Origin: Ursus arctos
Taxonomy: Eukaryota; Chordata; Mammalia; Carnivora; Ursidae
Reading direction: 5' to 3'
Length of the DNA stretch: 64,000 nt
NCBI RefSeq assembly: GCF_023065955.2
Contig: NW_026622997.1
Location: 19,758,001-19,822,000 of the forward strand
Shown one piece after another: positions 1 to 52,411 of the stretch. The notes beneath the pieces were generated by a model. The model ran no database searches. It was not told where the DNA came from and saw only the letters and a program-made list of their open reading frames with translations. Made by a program: the position numbers and the translations under genes. Numbering within the stretch: the stretch's first letter is position 1; every line of letters begins with the position of its first letter.

Positions 1-59
1 GTACTTTGTGCTTTGAATTAAACCACTGGGACTACAGAGAAGCAAGCAAGGCATTAGGG

Positions 60-470
60 TACAAAATTTAAGAGGACTAATAGAATATTATTTGGCCATG
101 GAGAGGAATGGAGTGGTGGTGCAACCTCCACTTACCAAGGTAGACCCTGGAAAACACGCTAAGTGAAAGAAGCCAGGCTCAAAAGACCACGTATTTATAT
201 TCCATTTATATGGAATGTTCAGAATGGGAAAATCCATAGAGATAGAAAGTAAACTGGTGGTCGTCGATTATGGGGGGTGGCGGGTAAGGATTATGGGGAG
301 TGGCTGCTAATGGGTGCTGGATTTCTTTTCAGGGTGATGACGGGTTCTAAAATGTATTGTGATGATAACAGTACGACACAGAATAAAAATCACTGAGTTG
401 CGCACTTTAGAAAGGTGACTTGTATGGTATGTGAGCTAGATCTCATTAAAGCCATTATGAAAAATAATGA
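60..470 (+). mobile_element. Old L1 3' end
   Basis: The sequence follows the familiar end of mammalian L1M elements: GCTAAGTGAAAGAAGCCAG, TCCATTTATATGGAATGT, GAAAATCCATAGAGATAG and a GCACTTTAGAAAGGTGA end. It is diverged, so the insertion is ancient. Confidence 0.65.
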
Positions 471-1469
471 ACAATAGGGAGACAGATCCCGCTCAACTGG
501 AAGGAGCCGTCTGGGGGCCTGAAGAAGAAAACGTAAGGACGCATCACTCCTTGTGTGATCCTGAGAGAGACCCCCGTCAGCGCCCAGCTGTCCGGACCTC
601 CTCCGGTCCTGAGTAGTTATCTTAATGCCAAGGTCAGATGCAGATTGAACTAGTGTTTACCCAAGCAGCTGCCGCTGCCCCACCTTTAGGTTCCGGTTCA
701 TTTTTCTTTTTCCTACAAACCTACCTTCACTGATTTACTCTACAAAGGATCACACCCTTCATGGCAGGTCTCAGCTACACGATAAAAAAATAAGTCGTTT
801 GACCTTGAGAGGCTTAGAATCTGGGCCAAGGGCGGGGAGGTGGTCTTTGCCTTTTTCTGTGACACAGATACCTCTGGACTACTTCTCTGATTCTTTTTTT
901 TTTTAAATCATGCAAAAACATTCGAATATAGTAACTTAGTACAAAAACTTAAAAAAAGAGAAAATTTCCTAGAAATTTGCCTGAAACTGCAAATCTGAGA
1001 GTAATATTTTTAAATGCATAAAATAAAACACAAGATTGTAAGAAACTATTTTGAAATACAGGTATTAAATATAAGCAAATTGAGCTTCTTTAGTAATGGA
1101 TTGAATGACAGGATCTGAGGGCATGTTTAATTGAAGTGGAGGTGAGGGATCTCAAGGATTATGAAGAGGGAGGAAAGTATCGGGGCAGGAGGAGAAAGTC
1201 ATAGGTGGTGGTGATAAACCGTGGTGTCTCGCCCACGTTCATAATTGTAGACAATGCGACACTTCAGTGAGAAGTTAGTGACAATAAAGACATAACTTTT
1301 TCCCCCACTCAAGTTGACAGACCCCTTGAGCTTAGGGACCTCTTGGGGTTTTGGACCCGAAGTTAAGGACCTCTGGTAGTAAGGACGCTCTGTGACGTGT
1401 TGTGACAATATAGCCTCGGGGGAAGCAAGGCAGAGAAGAGTCAGCTTTGGGTTTGTGTGCCCATCTACC

Positions 1470-1615
1470 CCAGCTAACCTTACAATCTGGGCAAGCTCAG
1501 CATCCCCACCTGTAAAGAGGACATAGTAACAGTGACCATCTCATAGTGTCGTCGCGTGAAGAGCTAAACACTCACATAGAACTCTCAGCACAATGTCTGG
1601 CATACAAAAATTACT
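1470..1615 (-). repeat. MIR-like (antisense)
   Basis: GGGCAAGCTCAGCATCC, CACCTGTAAAGAGGACATAG and CAGCACAATGTCTGGCATA resemble antisense MIR, but it is diverged. Confidence 0.4.
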
Positions 1616-1777
1616 GGAGTTTCATTATGAGTTTTTGGGCATCCCCGTGGGCAGTTCTCAGAAATAGCCATTCGGGTATTTTGACTTTTTAAAAAAATGA
1701 TGATTGACTTGAGCCAAAGTACAAATTTAAAAACTTGTCTCTGTGTTAAGGTTATACAGTCTATTTAAGAGTCTTCC

Positions 1778-2467
1778 TGTACATGTGGAGAAAGGGGAAC
1801 CCTTACACTGTGGGTGGGAATGCAAGCCGATAGAGCCACTTTGGAAAACAGTGTGGAGGTTCCTCAAAAAGTTAAAAATAGAGCTACCCTATGACCAGCA
1901 ATTGCACTACTGGGTACTTAGCTGGAAGATACGGATGGAGTGAAAAGAAGGGGCAACTGCACCCCAACGTTCATAGCAGCATTGTCCACAACAGCCAAAC
2001 TGTGGAAGGAGCCGAGTTGCCCTTCAACAGACGAATGGATAAAGAGGATGTGGTCCATATTTACAATGGAATATGACTCAGCCATCAGAAAGGATGAATA
2101 GCCACCGTTTGCATCGACATGGATGGAATGGGAGGGGATTATGCTAAGTGAAATAAGTCAAGCAGAGAAAGACAATTATCATATGGTTTCACTTCCACAT
2201 GGAACATAAGGAATAGCATGGAGGATATCAGGAGAAGGAAGGGAAAAATGAAGGGGGGGAAATTGGAGAGGGAGACGAACCATGAGAGACCATATGGACT
2301 CTGGGAAACAAGCTGAGGGTTTCAGAGGGGAGGGGGATGGGGGGCTAGCCTGGTGATGGGTATTAAGGAGGGTATGTATTGCAATGAGCACTGGGTGTTA
2401 TATGCAAACAATGAATCATGGAACACTGCATCAAAAACTAATGAAATACTTATGGTAACTAACATAA

Positions 2468-2509
<42 letters not shown>

Positions 2510-2516
2510 AATAAAG
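1778..2516 (+). mobile_element. Truncated carnivore L1 3' end
   Basis: Contains the ORF2 tail region and the 3'UTR of a carnivore L1: GGTGGGAATGCAAGC, ACTCAGCCATCAGAAAG, TGCTAAGTGAAATAAGTCA and GGGTGTTATATGCAAACAATG. The short repeats AGTCTTCCT (before) and AATCTTCCT (after) may be its target duplication. It ends in a CAT repeat rather than plain poly(A). Confidence 0.75.
2468..2509 (+). repeat. (CAT)14 microsatellite in an L1 tail
   Basis: Fourteen uninterrupted CAT units sit at the 3' tail of the L1 insertion just described. Confidence 0.95.
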
Positions 2517-2643
2517 AATCTTCCTCTATGTCTAGCAAATCCTAATGATCACTTTTAAAAGGCTTTCGAATATCCCTCAGTCCCATTTACAAACTTACGT
2601 ACTTTCAAATATTTTAAACTGTACTTATAAATACAATCAATTA

Positions 2644-2868
2644 GGGGCGCCTGGGTGGCTTAGTTGGGTAAGTGTCCAACTCTTGATTTCAGCTCAGGTC
2701 ATGGGGATCTCAGGGTTGTGGGATCAAGCCCCGAATCTGGTTCCCCCACTCAGCATGGAGTCTGCTTGAGATTCTCTCTCTCCCTCTCCCTCTGCCTACC
2801 CTCCCACACCTCGCATGCCCTCTATTTCTAAAGAAAAGGGAATAGAAAAATAAATAAATAAATAAATA
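2644..2868 (+). mobile_element. Can-SINE (sense)
   Basis: It starts GGGGCGCCTGGGTGGCTTAG, the tRNA-derived head, has a CT-rich middle and ends in (AAAT)n. A perfect 15-bp target duplication (AAATACAATCAATTA) lies at 2629-2643 and 2864-2878. Confidence 0.9.
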
Positions 2869-2917
2869 CAATCAATTAAATTTCCTTTTTAAACACTCGA
2901 TTGCCCACTTTTCTACT

Positions 2918-3115
2918 CCAGAGTGTGGTCCCTGGAACCTTGGGTTTTGGGGCACTTGTTAGAAATGCAAAACCTCTAGCCCCACCCAAGACCTACTTCA
3001 GTAAAACCTGCCTGTCCACAGGTGCTAATGATTATTATGCACATTAAAGATATGCAAAACCCGCTCCAGACCTACTGAGGCATAATCTGCATTTCACAAG
3101 GTCCCCATCGAGTAT
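2918..3115 (+). mobile_element. MER5-like hAT DNA transposon remnant, partly doubled
   Basis: AGAGTGTGGTCCCTGGAACC, CTTGTTAGAAATGCAAA and CCCACCCAAGACCTACT resemble MER5A. The motif around ATGCAAAACC…CCAGACCTACTGA recurs at about 3051-3085, suggesting a second partial copy. Confidence 0.5.
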
Positions 3116-3784
3116 TGTGCCTGATAAAGCAGTAAACTCTGACTAGCTGAGCTTTCCAAAGTAATTTATCAACTTTTGATAAATACGGTATATAAAACCT
3201 ATGCTCTCTTAAATGTTCCAACAATTCACATAAATTTAATACATTTCACTTTCCACTCTCGTAAATCAATTACTCAAATATACATTTTGAGTTGGCATTA
3301 GAAGGCTGTTCTGTTAATCCAATGGTACAAATTTTCTCGAATACACAGAATATCAATTATGCCCAAATTCCTTCTTATCCTTGTAATATTAAATACTGTA
3401 ATTTTGAATTATCTCCAGCTTTTCATACTTAATTTTTTAGTAATTTCTGGATTTTGAGAAATGCTTTGTAAATGAAACTCACAAACCAAATGAGCTTACA
3501 TCATCCCACATAATTTTAGTTTACTGCTTAATCCTATTAAACATTTAAAGAACCAATCCCAGTCAGATAATAGAGTAAGGACCATTTGCCAGCTCGTTCT
3601 ATGAGGCCACTGATACAGACATCAAAAGAACGAACCACTGCTATTGCTCTTTATGAACTCATACGCAAAAATCCTAAACAAAACATTAGCAAACTGAATT
3701 CATTAATAAATAGAAATATTATGGGCTATAAACAAGTGGGATTTATTTTACATAATTTTGGAGGCTATCTTCCCATGTCATTTT

Positions 3785-4000
3785 TAAAAAAGATTTTGTT
3801 TATTGAGCGAGACAGAGCAAGAGCGTGTGTGCACTCAAGCAGGAGTTGGGGTAGGGGCAGAGGAAGAGGGAGAATCAGACTCCCTGCTGAGCAGGGAGCC
3901 TATCCCAGGGTTTGATCCCAGGACCCTGAGATCATGACCCCAGGGTTCATAACCTGAGCAGAAGGCTGTTGTTTAACCCACTGAGCCACTCAGGGTCCCC
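3785..4000 (-). mobile_element. Can-SINE (antisense)
   Basis: The reverse complement carries the tRNA-like head (GGGACCCTGAGTGGCTCAGT) and B-box region. It is flanked by TTCCCATGTCATTTTT and TTCCCAGGTCATTTTT, a target duplication with one mismatch. Confidence 0.85.
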
Positions 4001-4615
4001 TTCCCAGGTCATTTTTGGTACCACTCTAACTTTAGACAATACAATGTTAGATTGGATGCCAAATATCTCTTACTAATTTTTCTGTGTTGGGAGTTAGAAT
4101 CTTTACATGAAGTCCTTGTACTGACAGGTGACTTTTGTTGTTGTTATTATTAGTGCAATGAGAAGTACAGCAGGATTATTCGGCAGTGCAAAGGATCTTT
4201 AAAAGAGTCTAGGTTGGTGGGGGAGATTCAAGGAATCACGCTCTTACAGGAGTATGATTTGTGCCTGAGAAGAGAGCAGGTATGATGGAACATTCTAGAA
4301 GGAGAGGGAATGGACAATGTGAAGTGAGCTTCTGTCCCTGCTCTGAGAAAAAGAGAGTGGGCAAGAAGCCAAGAGGGGAAGTACTATCCCCAGGGGCAAA
4401 GGAACAAGCTCAAGTCAAGGAGGCTTTTTCCCTTAAGACTGTAGGTAACAATAAATATAAAACCCTCCCCCCCTTACCCCTGTACTATATCCCAGGGGCA
4501 GATGCTTAACAAGTTCAGGGTTTTTTTCCCCCTTTTGGGAGAATAATTTTTAAATAACTATACTATACAGTAATTATATTTTACTTTGGTGTTTATTTAT
4601 TCACTTTTTTTTTTT

Positions 4616-4728
4616 TACTTTTTAAAAAATACTTTATTTTTAAGCAATCTCTACACCCAATGTGCTTGAATTTGCAACACGGAGATCAAGCTTCGCATGC
4701 TCCTCCAACTGAGCCAGCTGGGCGCCCC
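4616..4728 (-). mobile_element. Short Can-SINE variant (antisense)
   Basis: A 110-bp element whose reverse complement begins GGGGCGCCCAGCTGGCTCAG and lacks the CT-rich body of the longer copies. It is an older or different Can-SINE type. Confidence 0.7.
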
Positions 4729-5239
4729 TTACTTTGTTCTTTAATTACAAACTGAAGATCAGATTAGGTTCTCAGATTAGGTTCCCTTTTACTATTTTGG
4801 AATAAGCAGCACATCCGCCTGCGATTTGACATGGGTCCTAAAAATTTCGTTGGCCCAGCGAGTTATGGTCACTTTCATTCTCTCCCTGATAACTTTCATT
4901 TCCTTCCCTGAAACTTCAAGAACTTCCTGTAGGGCAAAGACAGTGAGAGCAAGTGGGGCGGGCGAAGGCCCTTATCATTTGCAGACATTTGTGTTTGGTG
5001 AGCATTGGGATGTATCTTTCCGGTCAGCCGCACCGAGTATGAGTTCACGGAGAACAGTTGGAGACCACAGACAACCACAAGCAAGCAAAGGTGATTCCTG
5101 CCTCTGTGCCGTTAGCAATCTAGTTTGAGGCTAAAAAGCATAAGGCACATAATGTAACATGTGATCCGAAATAAATAGCTACAGTTCACTGAGCAACTAG
5201 GGGACATCAATTTGGGTTTTTTTTCCTGTTGCAGCACAC

Positions 5240-5345
5240 CTTATTTTTTTTAAGTTTTTATTTGAATTCCAGGTAGTTAACATACAGCGTTATATTAGTT
5301 TCAGGAACACAATATAGTGGTTCAACAATTCAGGGTATATAAACT
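5240..5345 (-). mobile_element. Carnivore L1 3'UTR fragment (antisense)
   Basis: TAGTTAACATACAGCGTTAT, ATTAGTTTCAGGAACACAAT and GTGGTTCAACAATTC match the antisense of the carnivore L1 3' end, also seen at 11580-11650. Confidence 0.6.
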
Positions 5346-5364
5346 TTGCACAAACACACATGCA

Positions 5365-5540
5365 CACCATTTAATTCTCATAAAAGCCTGGGAGACGACC
5401 TTAAATCTTTTTCTTCCCTTCTCTTTTACACTATAAACAAACCACTGCGGTTTAAAGAAATAAAGTGACTCCCCAAGGTCACCCAGCTAGAAAGCAGTGG
5501 GGTCAGGTTTTGAACCAAGGCAAAGAGAGGACTCCGGACT
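5365..5540 (+). repeat. MIR
   Basis: TTAATTCTCATAAAAGCCTG through AAGGTCACCCAGCTAGAAAG follows the MIR core and 3' half. Confidence 0.6.
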
Positions 5541-5599
5541 TACGCAGCTTTAGTTAAGATCGCAGTAAGTTTTAATGAGTGAGCGATTTATGTTTAACT

Positions 5600-5745
5600 T
5601 TAAGGCCACCATGGGCAAGTCATTTCCTTAATGAGATCCTTATTTGCCTAATCTGCAAAGTGGCTCCCTCTTCAGTGGGTTGTTCTGAGTGATTGAGTAG
5701 GTGAGGGGCAAGCATTTAAGCACATCCGTAATGAATAATAAAGGC
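5600..5745 (-). repeat. MIR (antisense)
   Basis: GGGCAAGTCATTTCCTTAAT, CTAATCTGCAAAGTGG and a GGTTGTTCTGAGTGATTGAG end fit an antisense MIR. Confidence 0.5.
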
Positions 5746-6450
5746 TCCTCACAGTCTAGTCAACAAGGGAATTAAAAATAAACTGACATGACAGGTAACC
5801 CTCAGAGGGGACTCAGGTCCCCCCAACTCCAGGATCTGCGATGACTATACACTTCACTGCTTTTATTCTAACAAATACAGCCCTGCAGTCCAAAAGGGGG
5901 ATACAGAAATGGCCTCATCCCCACTGTTGCCAAATAGATTTACCTGCCCACACACTTTTCCTCAATCCGATCTGACTTCCCCAGGGTTCATTCTTGGCAT
6001 GCCAGAGGGCTGACTCAGCACTTGATGGGCACACAGGTCTTGAAATTAGAGAAAGCAACAAAACCTCCCAGGGAGCGGCCTTTTCCCTCCCGTGAGGCTG
6101 TCATACGCCAAGTCTCCTCCCTATGGGGGGACCTCGGTGTCCCACATGACGATGCGCAGTCCCCCTTTTCAGTGACCCCCGCCAATTCGGACACCACAAG
6201 GAGCCAAGGCTTGTAAGGGGCGGGGGGAGTTTTGTTAAAAATGTCACGCTGCCAACCTCGGAGCCACTGGTCTGTTTGTACGCCGCCCGACCCCGCCGCC
6301 CCCTCTCCACCACTGCCCGGGCGGGGGAAGCTGGAGACGAGGAAAGGCGGGCCCACGGAGTGCTGGGGCAGCCCCAGCGCGGCCGCAGCATCCAGAGGCC
6401 TAGGGGCGCAGCGTGCGCGCCCCACTGCCCGCGAGGAGCCACAGGCAAGT

Positions 6451-6540
6451 CCGCCCCGCCCCCGCACGCCCGCCCCGCCCCCGCACGCCGCGCCACACCT
6501 CCCACCCCGCCCCGCCCCCCGCACGCCCCGCCCCGCGCCC
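6451..6540 (+). promoter_or_regulatory. GC-box (Sp/KLF) array upstream of the GMPR start
   Basis: A run of near-tandem units of the form CCGCCCCGCCCCCGCACGCC begins about 190 bp before the ATG, with three to four imperfect copies. Each holds one or two CCGCCC/CCCCGCCCC cores, the complement of the Sp1 GC box. It may act as a proximal promoter element or lie in the 5'UTR. Confidence 0.6.
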
Positions 6541-6641
6541 CTAGCGCCGGGGCACCCCCCCGTTTCCAGCGCCGGGCGCCCGCGCTGCAGGAAGGAGCTG
6601 CCCGCTCTAGCCGCGCCTGCCTCAGCGCGCCGAGCCGCACC

Positions 6642-48728
<42,087 letters not shown>

Positions 48729-49030
48729 CCTTGAGGATGAGGTGACGGTCTGGCTCGTGGAAGCTTCATGCGCACCTGCCTTCCCACCGCCCTCCTGTTA
48801 CATCCGAGTTTCTGGCCGCTCCCGAATGGTGGACTGCTGCCTCCTGCTCCCCTCCCCGCCCCCCGGAGGCTTTGGGGCTCCCCTAGTGCCTTCGGGGAGG
48901 GAGGCCAGAAGCAGGGCACTGACGGGGACAGTGGTCAGAGCCCAGCTGCCTGGAAGTCATAACCTCATTGTTAAAACTAACTCACCTTTTTCTTTCTTCT
49001 TTTTTTTTTAAAGAAAAATGGTTTCACTTT

Positions 49031-49036
49031 AATATA
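49031..49036 (+). terminator. GMPR: Candidate GMPR poly(A) signal (AATATA)
   Basis: A variant hexamer AATATA about 300 bp after the stop is followed within 20-45 bp by a GT-rich stretch (TTGGTGGAGTGCTGG). No canonical AATAAA occurs before 51750. A 3'UTR of about 330 nt would suit a compact GMPR mRNA, but this is an inference. Confidence 0.4.
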
Positions 49037-49059
49037 ATGCGATTATCTTAAGACTTGGT

Positions 49060-51990
49060 GGAGTGCTGGAGTTTGCATGTGCAGGAAACAAGTTGTCAGG
49101 GGCACTGGGGGTTTTCTACCTTTTCCCCACACTTGGCTCTTAGCAGTCAAGGCTTGGCGGGGAGGAGAGGGCAGGGGAGGGTCGGGGCGGCCAGACCAGT
49201 CAGTCACTGGCCTCCCATCCTCCACTTTTGGTTGCTAGCAAAGGACAAAATCGCCTGACTAAATCCACGAACCTGAAGAAGTGGTCTCCAGCAGATAACA
49301 AGGTGTGGCGACAGGGTTTCCCCACCTGCGTTACCCATGCCTTCTGGGAACAGGTTATCTGTCACTATGGGGTCCATGTTGCTTTGGGGACGCTGTCCCT
49401 GTCCCGTTTTTTCATTGAGTTTTGTTTTCCTTCATCTCTTCCCTCCTCAGTCCCAACCTGTCAGGCTGGCCTCTTTCTTAAAGAGAATATACATGATTTT
49501 GAAGTTCACGTGATGTTTTATTGAAAGGTTATGCACCAAAAAATTGGCAAGTGGAATCCTTACTGAAAAACAGTCAAAGCCTTGACCAGCATTGTAGAAT
49601 GACTTCTACAAGCCATTGGTTTAAAATATGAGTTAGAACTATTCCCTTGTCAAGGCTGTTAATACTTTCGAGGAAGGACCACATGGTATTATTATCAAGT
49701 GGTCAATTCACGGACTGCTAACAATGGTATTTCCTTGGAGAACGGACCCATGGCCTTGGAAGAATCCTACAGCTGGCCGCCACCACACTTGTTTAAATAG
49801 TGTACATGAATTTATTAACGATGACTGGCCACTTCTTCTGGAACATTCCTTGAGTAATAGGACTGGAAAGTCTATGCAGACCAGGATGTTTGCTTTATTT
49901 TCTTTTGAACGAGGCTTAACAAAGCAGATATGAGTCCATTTTCCTTGAAAAAGCAAGCGACTACCGTGGCGCAGAGAAGGACGGTCACACCGTGATACTG
50001 TTTAAGGACAAATTAATGGCCCGAGATCCCTGGGGAGCTGTGGCCATAGGAAGGATCCATCCAGACCATAACGCTCCAGGAACTTATAGGTCCGTTTGTG
50101 GTTTTATAAGAGTACATTTAAAGGTCCAGCAACTTGAACTCTGTGGTCATACTTTCCCCCTCAATCCATTGAGAATAGTTCTCGTACTCGTGGAAACATG
50201 AATTGGCTACAATTTTGAGATGAAGGGCTGGAGGATGTTTAATAGAGAGAGTGAGATGTGGGGTTTGGCTGGAAGCACCTCCCCTTTTCTGTTCGCTTGT
50301 GTTTGAGGCCCACACTTCTCCTGTGGGAGATGTTTTCTACTCGAGCCCTTCGGTGTGTCCGTGTTAAGAGATTCTCTGTTGTAAAATAAGGGAGAGAAGG
50401 AAAGGAAAGTTCTTGAGCAAACCCATTCTGAACGCGCCCGCAGTAGTGAGAGGACTTTTAGGGCACACCCCTGCCTGAGCTGGGGCTGGGCAGTGTCCCC
50501 TCTCACACAGCCAGTTTCTGTGCTGCACCCAGAGTGGTCTGGGAGGGGGACCCCCAGCAGCCCCCTAGAGGCTGTGCTCTGTGCAGAGACCTGCGCCCGC
50601 TTTATCCGTCTTGTGTAGACCTTTTGCACGCTTTGTTTCCACGAGCTGGAGGGCAGGCGTTTACTCACCTAGTTTTTAGGAAAGCACATCACTTTGAAGC
50701 AGAGATGTTGCAAAAAGCACCCGTAAGCCTCCATTATGCTTTGCCTTTTCTAAGTTCAGCTCTGCCTCCCATAGCTGTGGGCCCTGGGGAGCCTGTTTCG
50801 GGGGCGCCCTCAGACCTGGTATCAGGCCTGAGGGTCTGCTGCAAACTGCCAGCCTTCCCGTGTGGGAGTCGGGGCGGGGAGAGGGGAAGTCTGTGAATGA
50901 GATGCCCTTCCCCTTGGGCAGCTCCTGCTGTGCTTTTACTGGTTTCAAGGCCAGCCCCAGGGCAGCATGGGAAACACCGCTTTTCCCCGAATTTGAACAG
51001 TTGAGGTAAGTCTCCAGCCACTGGGCCCTGGACCTTTCAGAACTGTGAGCATCTGATACTTAAATCAGCAGGGGAGGCAGTGATTCAGTCTGCTGCCCCA
51101 GACGTGGCCACAGCATGCGGCTCCCCAGCCAGGACTGCCCTGGAGGAGGACAAGGAGGACCCTCGTGTGGGCCACAAGGCTCCCCTAACCCCCGACGGTG
51201 TGGTGCACCTTCTTTCAGCACTGACATCCACAGTGTGGCAGGACCTCAGCCCAGTGCGGAGAGCAGAGTCTGGGCAAGATGCCCCCAGACGTCTCAGCAG
51301 GAAGGCATCACCCACTCCTCCCTGGGCTCAGAGAAAACTCTGAATTTGGCACCGAGAATTCCCTTCCACCTCGGCAGAATCTTAAGGCTGGAAGGATTCT
51401 CTAGCTGCACGTACAGATGGGGGTAGAGGGGCTCCCGTGCATGGGTCCTTGGGGGGATTACTTCCTGGGCCAACGGCTAGGCGTGGGCACGGTGCACGCT
51501 TGCAAATGCAGTGCCCTCAAGACAAACGGGCTCCTCTGTGTGCATGCTGGGAGGCCCCGGGCTTGTCGAATTTCTATCAGGCCCGAACAGAAGGAAAGTC
51601 GAGAAGGAACTGTCCACGGTCAGACCACAAACCAGTGTCTAGCAACGCCGTTCTGGAATGTATCGATGATGCCACAGGAGTCCCATGAAGTTGCCAAATG
51701 CTGTTTAGAAACAAATCTCTCTTGTCAACAGCATTGTTCAGACAGGAGAAATAAAACATGAACTGAATAAGTTGAAACGTGGGCTGTTGAAATGTGCCTT
51801 TTATCTCAGACCTCGTCTCAGGCATGACCAAGCCGTCTTGTCTCCCCTCGCCCCCCCCAGAAAATACCATTGGTAAGAAAAGCATTGCCTTGTGTCCCTG
51901 CCCACCACATACCAAGTGGGGAAGGGGGCTAAGTGTGGGATTACCATCTTTTCCTCAGTCTTTTTCTTCAAGGATCTGACACAGAAGGAC
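49060..51990. other. Short gap between convergent GMPR and ATXN1
   Basis: About 2.9 kb separates the inferred ends of the two genes. I see no SINE, LINE or LTR in it. The block 49500-50200 is A/T-balanced, unlike the G/C-rich flank at 50440-51400, and I could not assign it to a repeat family. No coding sequence is supported. Confidence 0.6.
51750..51755 (+). terminator. Candidate distal + strand poly(A) signal (AATAAA)
   Basis: The first canonical AATAAA on the + strand after the GMPR stop, followed by a GT-containing stretch (AAGTTGAAACGTGGGCTGTT). If used, it would give GMPR a 3'UTR of about 3 kb ending some 240 bp before the inferred ATXN1 end. Its use is unproven. Confidence 0.25.
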
Positions 51991-52015
51991 ACACATTTGC
52001 AATTGGCACTGTTAT

Positions 52016-52021
52016 TTTATT
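52016..52021 (-). terminator. ATXN1: ATXN1 distal poly(A) signal (AATAAA)
   Basis: AATAAA on the - strand is followed downstream (51995-51975) by a GU-rich stretch, seen on the + strand as ACACAGAAGGACACACAT. The resulting 3'UTR length of about 7.4 kb matches expectation for ATXN1. A second AATAAA on the same strand is at 52068-52073. Confidence 0.7.
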
Positions 52022-52067
52022 AGTACGAGTATACTGAAACAATAAACTTGTACTGGTATACAGACAA

Positions 52068-52073
52068 TTTATT
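52068..52073 (-). terminator. ATXN1: Second ATXN1 AATAAA, 50 bp upstream in the transcript
   Basis: A canonical hexamer on the - strand just before the one at 52016. It may serve as an auxiliary or alternative signal. Confidence 0.4.
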
Positions 52074-52282
52074 TAAAACAATTTTGTTCAAATTTTGAAT
52101 CAAACATTGTTTTATTATAATAATGAAATAATTTCTACCTAGAAAACCTGCAAGCACCATCAAAGAAAGGGACCATAAAATTCAATAAACAGACTCGAGT
52201 GTATCCTACAAATAGACACACCACGATTAGAAAATAGAATATGAATTCTTCCATTTTTTTTTAATATTTGTTTTAAAAAAGC

Positions 52283-52290
52283 TAGTGCAA
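52283..52290 (-). promoter_or_regulatory. miR-130/301 8-mer seed match
   Basis: TTGCACTA on the transcribed strand is a full seed match to the miR-130/301 family, which is reported to act on ATXN1. Confidence 0.5.
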
Positions 52291-52404
52291 GTACAATATT
52301 TTACACTGGAATTACAGAGAGTATGCACGCATATGGAAAAAAGTTCTCCTGTCACAATAAAAGCTCTTAACTATGTATGCACTTAAAATTTTCTTTTCAG
52401 TAAG

Positions 52405-52411
52405 GTGCAAA
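52405..52411 (-). promoter_or_regulatory. miR-19 7-mer seed match
   Basis: TTTGCAC on the transcribed strand without the terminal A, near the distal poly(A) site. This is a weaker candidate. Confidence 0.3.

Larger units (their letters stand above)
1..6239. other. Intergenic region upstream of GMPR
   Basis: No coding exon is recognised. The region holds two L1 3' ends (60-470 and 1778-2516), Can-SINEs at 2644, 3785 and 4616, an L1 tail fragment at 5240, a MER5-like element at 2918, and MIR pieces at 1470, 5365 and 5600. The A/T-rich stretch 3115-3780 shows nothing I can name. The last 300 bp rise in GC into the CpG island. Confidence 0.7.
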
